A DNA stretch of 64,000 bases from Pseudomonadota bacterium. GTDB taxonomy: Bacteria; Pseudomonadota; Gammaproteobacteria; Steroidobacterales; Steroidobacteraceae. The stretch covers positions 24,295 through 88,294 of the forward strand of contig JAEYXD010000014.1 in the NCBI GenBank assembly GCA_023428645.1, given 5' to 3'. A program made the position numbers and the translations under genes. Below are positions 57,979 to 64,000 of the stretch, one piece after another; position 1 is the stretch's first letter; the number at the start of each line of letters is the position of its first letter. The notes beneath the pieces are model-generated. The model was not told the origin of the DNA and searched no databases. It saw nothing but the letters and a program-made list of their open reading frames with translations.

Positions 57979-58710
57979 CTAGTGTCCCGCGTCGCGCACC
58001 GGCTCGTTCGCCTCGTCGCTCGCGATCGTGCCGTCGCGGAAGCGCACGATGCGGCGCGTCCACGCGGCGATGTCCGGCTCGTGCGTGACCATCACGATCG
58101 TGATGCCACGCTCCTCGTTCAGCTTCGTCAGCAGGCGCATGATGTCGGCGCTCGTCTCGGTGTCGAGATTGCCCGTCGGCTCGTCCGCGAACAGCACTTG
58201 CGGCTGCGTGACGATCGCACGCGCGATCGCGACCCGCTGTTGCTGACCGCCCGACAGCTCGCTCGGCACGTGGGCTTCACGCCCGGCGAGACCCACTTCC
58301 CGCAGTGCTTCGCGTGCCCGCGCGCGCCGCTCCTCGGCGGGCAGGTGTCGATAGATCATCGGCAGCTCGACGTTCTCCAACGCGGACGTGCGGCTCAACA
58401 GATTGAATCCCTGGAACACGAAGCCGAGGTAGTTACGGCGCAGCAACGCGCGCTGATCGGCCGTCATCGGCCCGACCGGCACGCCCAGGAAGGAGTAGAC
58501 GCCACTGGTCGGGGTGTCCAGGCAGCCGAGAATGTTCATGCAGGTGGATTTGCCGCCGCCGCTCGCGCCCATCACCGACACGAACTCGCCCGCGTTGATC
58601 GTGAGGTCGATGCCGCGCAGCGCCCGCACTTCCGCCTCGCCACGGCCATAGACCTTCGTGACTTTCGACAGCTGAATGATCGGCTGTGCCGATGCGGGCA
58701 TGCCTGTCAT
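57979..58710 (-). CDS. MacB-type ABC transporter ATP-binding protein
   Basis: A 243-residue ATPase. Walker A is GASGGGKST, the Q-loop lies in FVFQGFNLL, the signature is [15 protein letters not shown], Walker B is [12 protein letters not shown], and the H-loop is VTHEP. The length and the sequence FLGVPVGPM... of the helical domain place it with MacB/LolD-type exporters. Its start ATG lies in the ATGA overlap with the stop of the macA-like gene. Confidence 0.95.
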   Translation of the reverse strand: MTGMPASAQPIIQLSKVTKVYGRGEAEVRALRGIDLTINAGEFVSVMGASGGGKSTCMNILGCLDTPTSGVYSFLGVPVGPMTADQRALLRRNYLGFVFQGFNLLSRTSALENVELPMIYRHLPAEERRARAREALREVGLAGREAHVPSELSGGQQQRVAIARAIVTQPQVLFADEPTGNLDTETSADIMRLLTKLNEERGITIVMVTHEPDIAAWTRRIVRFRDGTIASDEANEPVRDAGH

Positions 58711-60137
58711 GACTTCGCGTTCGTCTCGGTATCGACGATGACCTTTGCGCCCGGCTCGAGCTTGCGCGCGAGCGCCTTCTGGAATTCCTCGTCGCTCTCC
58801 ATCTGGCTCGCCATGCGGCCGAAGTTCGGCGTTTCGCCGAGCTCGAGCACCTCCGTGAAGCGGCCGTCGCTCGCGCCCGGACGGAAGAACACGAGCGCGG
58901 GCTTGCCGTTCTCCAGAATCCAGGCGCGGCCGATCCGACGCGCCGCGCCGCCTTGATTGCGCCCGCCGCCCGATCCCATGCGGATGCGCGGCGTCGGCAC
59001 GATCGCCGACAGCGGGCTGCCGCCGCCGCTCGCGGCCGGCATCCCCGGGACCGCGACGCCTTCCGGCTGGAAGCGCAACGCCGCGTTCGGGATCAGCAGC
59101 GTGTCTTCGATGTTCGTCGTGACGATCTGCGCGGTCGCCGTCATTCCCGGACGCAACAGCAGATCGTCGTTATCGACCTCGAGCACGGTCTCGTAGGTCA
59201 CGACACCCGTGGACGTCGCGCTCGCTTGCGAGGAGCTCGAGCTGGTGCTCTTTTGCGTATTGCTCGAAGCGAAGTGCACCCGCGTGATGTGCGCGGTGAA
59301 CGTGCGGCTCGGGAAGGCGTCGACGGTGAACGTCGCCTTCTGACCGACCTGCACGGAGCCCACGTCCGCTTCGTCGACGGAGACATGCAGCTCCATCTTC
59401 TTGAGGTCTTCGGCGAGGGTGAACAACACCGGCGCCTGCAGCGATGCGGCGACCGTCGAGCCCGGCTCCACCGAGCGCACGAGCACGATGCCGTTGATGG
59501 GCGAGCGAATCTCCGTTCTGCTCAGATCGGTGCGCACGGTTTCGAGGCTCGCGCGCGCCTGCGCGACGGCGGCTTTCGCCGCGGCCAGGTCGCCTTCGCC
59601 GCGCGCCACCGCGGCTTCCGCGACGTCGAGGTCCTGTTGCGATGGCAGCTTGTTGCCCGACAGCTCGCGGACTTTGAGCAAGCGCTGTTGATTCGCGCGC
59701 GCTTCCTTCAAGGTCGCTTCGCTCTGCAGCACGCGGGCCTCCGCCGATGCGAGCGAGCTCTCCTGCTGCAGCACCTGCGCTTGCAGCCGCGCCGTGTCGA
59801 GCACGGCGAGCACCTGGCCCGCTTTCACCTCGTCGTTCACATCCACATTGACCAGGCGCATCGTGCCCGAGAGCTCGCTGCCGATATCGACTTGATTGCG
59901 CGGCTCCAGATTACCGGTGGCGGTCACGGTGACGGTGATGTCGCCGCGACGCACGTCTTGCGTGACGTAGCTCGTCGCCGCGCGCCCGTCGCGATTCATG
60001 AACCAATAGCCGGCGAGCAGCACCAGGGCTGCGAGCACCGCCCACTTCACATAGCGCTTCCAGGGCGACGGCGCACGGCCGTAATCGCCGAGCGTGTGGG
60101 CGACATCGGAGCTGTTGATGGTGGTCTGGGTGTCCAT
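58707..60137 (-). CDS. MacA-type periplasmic adaptor protein
   Basis: A 476-residue membrane fusion protein. One N-terminal anchor helix (WAVLAALVLLAGYWFM, about 32-47) is followed by a barrel-sandwich/lipoyl motif (VTATGNLEPRNQVDIGSELSG in outline), a long coiled-coil hairpin (about 115-200), the returning lipoyl half (SPINGIVLVRSVEPGSTVAA) and beta-barrel strands. A Ser-rich stretch (KSTSSSSSQASA) is inserted near residue 305, and a Gly-rich low-complexity linker lies near 385-400. It bridges the permease and the outer-membrane channel. ATG 60137. Confidence 0.92.
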   Translation of the reverse strand: MDTQTTINSSDVAHTLGDYGRAPSPWKRYVKWAVLAALVLLAGYWFMNRDGRAATSYVTQDVRRGDITVTVTATGNLEPRNQVDIGSELSGTMRLVNVDVNDEVKAGQVLAVLDTARLQAQVLQQESSLASAEARVLQSEATLKEARANQQRLLKVRELSGNKLPSQQDLDVAEAAVARGEGDLAAAKAAVAQARASLETVRTDLSRTEIRSPINGIVLVRSVEPGSTVAASLQAPVLFTLAEDLKKMELHVSVDEADVGSVQVGQKATFTVDAFPSRTFTAHITRVHFASSNTQKSTSSSSSQASATSTGVVTYETVLEVDNDDLLLRPGMTATAQIVTTNIEDTLLIPNAALRFQPEGVAVPGMPAASGGGSPLSAIVPTPRIRMGSGGGRNQGGAARRIGRAWILENGKPALVFFRPGASDGRFTEVLELGETPNFGRMASQMESDEEFQKALARKLEPGAKVIVDTETNAKS

Positions 60138-60153
60138 TGAGTGTTCGCTGAGA

Positions 60154-61641
60154 TTAAGGAGTGCCGGCCGCGGCCGTGGCGGACGCCGGGTAGACCGACC
60201 AGCCGCCGCCGAAAGCCTTGTAGAGCCGAATGAGATTCGAGGTGAGCTCACCGCTGCTGACCGCGAGCGAGTCCTCGGTGGAAATCAATTGCCTGTCGGC
60301 CGTGAGCACGGTCTGGAAGTCGACGAGCCCGGCGTTGTACTGCACGAGCGCGAGATCGCGCGCCAGCCGCGCGGCCTCCGCGGCCTGCACGAGCGCCTCG
60401 TAGCGGCGTTGCTCGTTCGCCCACTGGGTCAGCGCGTTCTCGACTTCTTCCAGAATCGTGAGGACCGTCGATTCGTACGCCGCGAACGCTTGATCGACGA
60501 GCGCGCTCTGCGCGGCCACCTGCTGGCGCAGCGCGCCGCCGCGAAAGATCGGAATGTTGACCGACAGCCCGAAGCCGGTCGTCTCCGTGCCCGTGGAAAA
60601 CAAGGAGCTCGCGTTCGGCGAGGTCAGGCCGAACGAGCCGTTCAACGACAAGCTCGGGTAGAGCGCGGCCGTGGCGACGCCGACCTGCGCCGTCTGAGCC
60701 GCCAGTCGGCGCTCGGCGCTGCGCAGGTCGGGCCTGCGCCGCAAGACTTCCGCCGGAACGCTCGTCACCACATCGCGCGGCGCGATCGGGATCGCGCGCC
60801 GTTCGCTCAGCAGCTCGTGCAGCGCGCCGGGCTCGCGGCCCGTGAGCACGGCGACGCGATTCAGCGCCGCCTCGAGCGTCGTTTGCAGCGACGGAATCTG
60901 TGCCTGCGTTTGCGCATAGCTCGCGCGCGCCTGCTCGACGTCGAGCACCGTCGCGAGCCCCGCCTCGGCGCGCCATTGCGTGATGTCGAGAAGCTCGCGC
61001 TGTGATTCGAGATTGCGCTCGGCGAACGACAGCCGCGCCTGCGCGGTACGGACGTTCACATAGTTCACCGCGACATCGCCCAACAGGGTGATCAACACGT
61101 CGCGCAGGTCGGCTTCTGTCGCGCCCAGATTCGCCGACGCGGCTTCGAGCGCGCGGCGATCGCCGCCGAACAGGTCGAGCTCCCAGCCCGCGTCGATCCC
61201 CACGCCGTACGACTTGCCGCGGGTGACGAACGAGTCGCCCGGCTGAAAATCATCGACGACGCTGCCGTCGCGCCGGCGTTCGGTCTCGCGCGCGCTGCCC
61301 GAGCCGCCGATCGACGGCAGCAAGCCCGCGGTCGCGATATTGCGGCGCGCGCGTGATTCGCGAACACGCGCGATCGCCTGCTCGACGCTCTTGTTCTCCT
61401 TCACCGCGCGCTCGATGAGCTGATCGAGCGTCGGGTCGTTCAATACTTTCCACCAGGACGCGAGCGTCGCGTCATTGGCGTCCGCGGCCTGCATGCCCGG
61501 CGCGGGCGCCGCGTGCCATTCATCGATGGCCGGCAGCTGCGGCGCCCGATAGTCCGGACCGACGGCACAGGCGGTCATCGTGGCGGCGAGCACGAACGTG
61601 CAGGCACGGCTGAAAGTTTTGGTGGCGAAGACGAAAGGCAA
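60154..61641 (-). CDS. NodT-type outer-membrane efflux channel
   Basis: A 495-residue outer-membrane factor of the TolC/NodT family. The N-terminal signal with Cys in MTACAVGPDYRAP marks lipoprotein processing, the usual NodT pattern (CAVGPDYRxP). Two OEP repeats contain the coiled-coil helices (about 75-240 and 300-460) and the motifs ELDLFGG and SLSLNGSFGL. The start is taken as TTG 61641 because AGGAG lies five bases upstream; an ATG at 61695 in frame would lengthen the signal with polar residues. It is the first gene of the four-gene exporter operon. Confidence 0.9.
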   Translation of the reverse strand: MPFVFATKTFSRACTFVLAATMTACAVGPDYRAPQLPAIDEWHAAPAPGMQAADANDATLASWWKVLNDPTLDQLIERAVKENKSVEQAIARVRESRARRNIATAGLLPSIGGSGSARETERRRDGSVVDDFQPGDSFVTRGKSYGVGIDAGWELDLFGGDRRALEAASANLGATEADLRDVLITLLGDVAVNYVNVRTAQARLSFAERNLESQRELLDITQWRAEAGLATVLDVEQARASYAQTQAQIPSLQTTLEAALNRVAVLTGREPGALHELLSERRAIPIAPRDVVTSVPAEVLRRRPDLRSAERRLAAQTAQVGVATAALYPSLSLNGSFGLTSPNASSLFSTGTETTGFGLSVNIPIFRGGALRQQVAAQSALVDQAFAAYESTVLTILEEVENALTQWANEQRRYEALVQAAEAARLARDLALVQYNAGLVDFQTVLTADRQLISTEDSLAVSSGELTSNLIRLYKAFGGGWSVYPASATAAAGTP

Positions 61642-61939
61642 AGCTGCTCCTACTCCCCCGAGACTGCTCGAAAAGTGACGAAGCAATCGCTGCAACGGTA
61701 GCGATCAATGCCCCGTGATGATGAATAAGTTCGCGTATTTACAAGGAAAACAAGTGTTATCGGCTTGTAACCATATGTATCAGGCGCGGTAATTTTCGGA
61801 CACGGGGCGCTTATAACCTTCTGTCGTCGGCGCGCTCCCAACAGCGATATGCACTGTCGGTGGCTTCCCTCACAATCGCTGCCCCTAACCCGTTTATAAC
61901 CCCTACGAAACCGCCGCACGACGGATGCCGCGGTCGACT
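61642..61939. promoter_or_regulatory. Divergent promoter region of exporter operon and cysDN
   Basis: About 300 bp between divergent operons, markedly AT-richer than its surroundings in 61720-61800. TTATAACC occurs twice in the same orientation (61812-61819 and 61893-61900), which could be parts of a regulator site. CysB is the known activator of cysDN in relatives, but no full CysB site is claimed. A small hydrophobic or structured gene is not seen. Confidence 0.45.
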
Positions 61940-62842
61940 ATGACCAGACTGACGCACCTGCAACGCCTCGAAGCCGAAAGCATTCACATCCTGCGGGAGG
62001 TCGTCGCCGAGTGCGAGCGGCCCGTCATGCTTTATTCCATCGGCAAGGACAGCGCCGTGATGCTGCACCTCGCGATGAAGGCTTTCTATCCGGCCAAGCC
62101 GCCATTTCCGCTGCTCCATGTGGACACGACGTGGAAGTTTCGCGACATGATCGCTTTTCGCGATCAGATGGCCGCGAAGCTCGGGCTCGAGCTGCTCGTG
62201 CACATCAATCCCGAAGGGCTCGCGCGCGGCATCGGGCCCTTCACGCACGGCTCGGCCGTCCACACCGACGTGATGAAGACGCAAGGCCTGAAGCAGGCGC
62301 TCGACAAGTACGGCTTCGACGCCGCGTTCGGCGGCGCGCGGCGCGACGAGGAGAAATCGCGCGCGAAAGAGCGCGTGTTCTCGTTTCGCTCGGCGCAGCA
62401 TCGCTGGGATCCGAAACGCCAGCGTCCCGAGCTCTGGCGCCAGTACAACGCACGCAAGAGCAAGGGCGAGAGCCTGCGCGTGTTTCCGCTCTCCAACTGG
62501 ACCGAGCTCGACATCTGGCAATACATCTATCTCGAGAACATCCCGATCGTGCCGCTGTATTTCTCCGCGCCCCGTCCGGTCGTGAAGCGCGACGGCACGT
62601 TGATCATGGTCGATGACGATCGCATGCCGCTCGCGCCGGGCGAACAGCCCGAGGTGCGCTCGGTGCGCTTCCGCACGCTCGGCTGCTATCCGCTGACGGG
62701 CGCGATCGAGAGCACGGCGGCGACGCTGCCGGAAATCATTCAGGAGATGCTGCTGACGACGAGTTCCGAGCGCCAAGGCCGCGTGATCGATCACGACAGC
62801 GCGGCGTCGATGGAGAAGAAGAAGCAGGAAGGGTATTTCTAG
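61940..62842 (+). CDS. cysD: Sulfate adenylyltransferase subunit 2
   Basis: A 300-residue ATP-sulfurylase catalytic subunit of the PP-loop family. The N-terminal segment is [23 protein letters not shown] (33-40) is the PP-loop, followed by [35 protein letters not shown] in outline and the C-terminal [15 protein letters not shown] complete the signature. With CysN it makes adenylyl sulfate from ATP and sulfate, the first step of assimilation. ATG 61940 (MTRLTHLQ) matches the family start; an in-frame ATG at 61925 adds five residues. Confidence 0.96.
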   Translation: MTRLTHLQRLEAESIHILREVVAECERPVMLYSIGKDSAVMLHLAMKAFYPAKPPFPLLHVDTTWKFRDMIAFRDQMAAKLGLELLVHINPEGLARGIGPFTHGSAVHTDVMKTQGLKQALDKYGFDAAFGGARRDEEKSRAKERVFSFRSAQHRWDPKRQRPELWRQYNARKSKGESLRVFPLSNWTELDIWQYIYLENIPIVPLYFSAPRPVVKRDGTLIMVDDDRMPLAPGEQPEVRSVRFRTLGCYPLTGAIESTAATLPEIIQEMLLTTSSERQGRVIDHDSAASMEKKKQEGYF

Positions 62843-62845
62843 GCC

Positions 62846-64000
62846 ATGGCGCACAAATCCGATCTGATCGCGTCCGACATCCAGGCGTATCTGAAGGCTC
62901 ACGAGCACAAGAGCCTGCTGCGCTTCATCACGTGCGGCAGCGTCGACGACGGCAAGTCGACCCTCATCGGCCGTCTGCTGTACGAGTCGAAGATGGTGTT
63001 CGAGGACCAGCTCGCGGCCCTGGAAGCAGACTCGAAGAAGGTCGGCACGCAAGGCGGCAACCTCGATTTCGCTCTGCTCGTCGACGGCCTCGCGGCGGAG
63101 CGCGAGCAAGGCATCACGATCGACGTCGCCTATCGATTCTTCTCGACCGACAAGCGCAAGTTCATCGTCGCCGATACGCCGGGGCACGAGCAGTACACGC
63201 GCAACATGGTGACGGGCGCTTCGACCGCGGACACCGCCGTGATCCTGATCGACGCGCGCCGAGGCGTGCTCACGCAGACACGCCGTCACAGCTACATCGT
63301 CTCGCTGCTCGGTATCCGGCACGTCGTGCTCGCGATCAACAAGATGGACCTGGTCGAGTTCTCCGAGAGCATTTTCGACACGATCGTCACCGAGTATCGC
63401 GAGTTCGCCCAGCAGATCGGGCTCACGAACATCACCGCGATTCCGCTGTCCGCGCTGGAAGGCGACAACATGCTCGAGCCGAGCCCGCGCACGCCGTGGT
63501 ACCGCGGCCCGACATTGATGGGTTATCTCGAGAACCTCGAGATCGAGGACGATCTGCAGTCGAAGCCGTTTCGCCTGCCCGTGCAATGGGTGAACCGCCC
63601 GAATCAGGATTTCCGCGGCTTTGCCGGCACGATCGCGAGCGGCACGATTCGCAAGGGCGTGGCGATTCGTGCATTGCCGTCGGGCCGCACGAGCAAGGTC
63701 GCACGCATCGTGACCTATGACGGCGACGTCGAACAGGCCGTCGCCGGGCAATCGATCACGCTCGTCCTCGCCGACGAAATCGACGTCAGCCGCGGCGATG
63801 TGCTGAGCACGGCCGATGCGCCGCCAGCCGTCGCGGACCAGTTTCAGGCGACGATCATCTGGATGCACGACGAGCCGATGCTGCCGGGCCGTCCGTATCT
63901 CATCAAGCTCGGCGCGCGCCTGCTCACGGGCAGCATCACGGCGCCGAAGTACAAGGTGAACGTGAATACGCTCGAGCACCTCGCCGCGAAGCAGCTCGAG
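62846..64000 (+). CDS. cysN: Sulfate adenylyltransferase subunit 1 (partial, runs off right edge)
   Basis: The first 385 codons of a GTPase that activates CysD. G1 is GSVDDGKST (31-39), G3 is DTPGHEQY, G4 is NKMD, and the G5-equivalent SALEG follows. Domain II begins near residue 240 ([18 protein letters not shown] in outline), with [23 protein letters not shown] in the third domain. Starts three bases after the cysD stop. The window ends before the C-terminus, so whether a CysC (APS kinase) domain is fused cannot be decided. Confidence 0.95.
   Translation, partial: MAHKSDLIASDIQAYLKAHEHKSLLRFITCGSVDDGKSTLIGRLLYESKMVFEDQLAALEADSKKVGTQGGNLDFALLVDGLAAEREQGITIDVAYRFFSTDKRKFIVADTPGHEQYTRNMVTGASTADTAVILIDARRGVLTQTRRHSYIVSLLGIRHVVLAINKMDLVEFSESIFDTIVTEYREFAQQIGLTNITAIPLSALEGDNMLEPSPRTPWYRGPTLMGYLENLEIEDDLQSKPFRLPVQWVNRPNQDFRGFAGTIASGTIRKGVAIRALPSGRTSKVARIVTYDGDVEQAVAGQSITLVLADEIDVSRGDVLSTADAPPAVADQFQATIIWMHDEPMLPGRPYLIKLGARLLTGSITAPKYKVNVNTLEHLAAKQLE

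Noticed and set aside
61812..61900. CysB operator upstream of cysD
   Set aside because: Only two TTATAACC octamers are seen; a full CysB site could not be supported, so it is mentioned only as a candidate feature of the region.
61811..63979. Very long minus-strand frame opposite cysD/cysN
   Set aside because: cysD and cysN on the plus strand are unambiguous; the antisense frame shows no motifs.

Overview
The window is a GC-rich (by eye about two thirds G+C), densely coded bacterial chromosome segment. UrcA, DUF3014, DUF4175 and DUF4159 proteins, a MacAB-NodT type exporter, cysDN and LysR, LytTR and Bcr/CflA families fit a gammaproteobacterium, and the Steroidobacterales/Nevskiales/Xanthomonadales area looks most likely. 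That placement is an inference from gene content, not a phylogeny. No phage, transposase, CRISPR array, rRNA or tRNA was recognised. Two degraded genes and several intergenic hairpin repeats are present.

Layout. 1-6.6 kb: a small secreted protein coupled to a secreted PA-domain zinc metalloprotease, an HSDL2-like SDR, a nucleosidase-family protein, a TSUP permease, an alpha/beta hydrolase and a secreted Ig/FN3 protein. The last gene has a clear c-di-GMP-I (GEMM) riboswitch in its leader (about 6707-6785, minus strand). 7.4-12.6 kb: an exported methyltransferase-like protein, a DUF3014 protein, a membrane-anchored helical protein, a GFA protein, a RhlE-type helicase and a small CxxC protein.

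12.8-27.0 kb, minus strand: an eight-gene run transcribed from 27043 down to 12795. It encodes a VWA/GATase-like membrane protein, a caspase/legumain-fold protein with no cysteine in its mature part, a TPR plus HExxH protein, a MoxR ATPase, a DUF58 protein, a BatA/VWA protein, a giant Gln-rich DUF4175 protein and a DUF4159 protein. Six of the seven junctions are overlaps or gaps of 26 bp or less; the exception is a 124-bp gap containing a hairpin repeat. The set looks like a periplasm/inner-membrane MoxR-VWA machine and is the best candidate in the window for an incompletely described system.

27.2-28.5 kb: an encapsulated ferritin and its family 1 encapsulin shell (iron storage nanocompartment). 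28.9-38.2 kb: regulators (a GcvA-like LysR protein, a hybrid histidine kinase, a LytS/LytR-type pair), small membrane and secreted proteins, a carboxylesterase coupled to an EamA transporter, and an UrcA protein. 38.4-46.6 kb: a second EamA transporter, a short (archaeal/eukaryal-type) ProRS, a double cNMP-binding plus rhodanese protein, an AidB-like acyl-CoA dehydrogenase next to a wrecked FAD oxidoreductase gene, a single-domain response regulator coupled to DUF488, and a MobA/MocA-like nucleotidyltransferase followed by a 24-residue membrane peptide.

46.6-56.7 kb: peptide deformylase, a succinate-semialdehyde dehydrogenase-like enzyme with an LhgO-like oxidase (a plausible glutarate/2-hydroxyglutarate route), two OsmC proteins, a Bcr/CflA exporter, the glutathione-dependent formaldehyde pair AdhC/FghA, a redoxin, a tandem GFA protein and a PAP2 lipoprotein candidate. 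56.7-61.6 kb: a four-gene MacAB plus NodT exporter operon on the minus strand. 61.9-64.0 kb: cysD and the start of cysN, which runs off the right edge.
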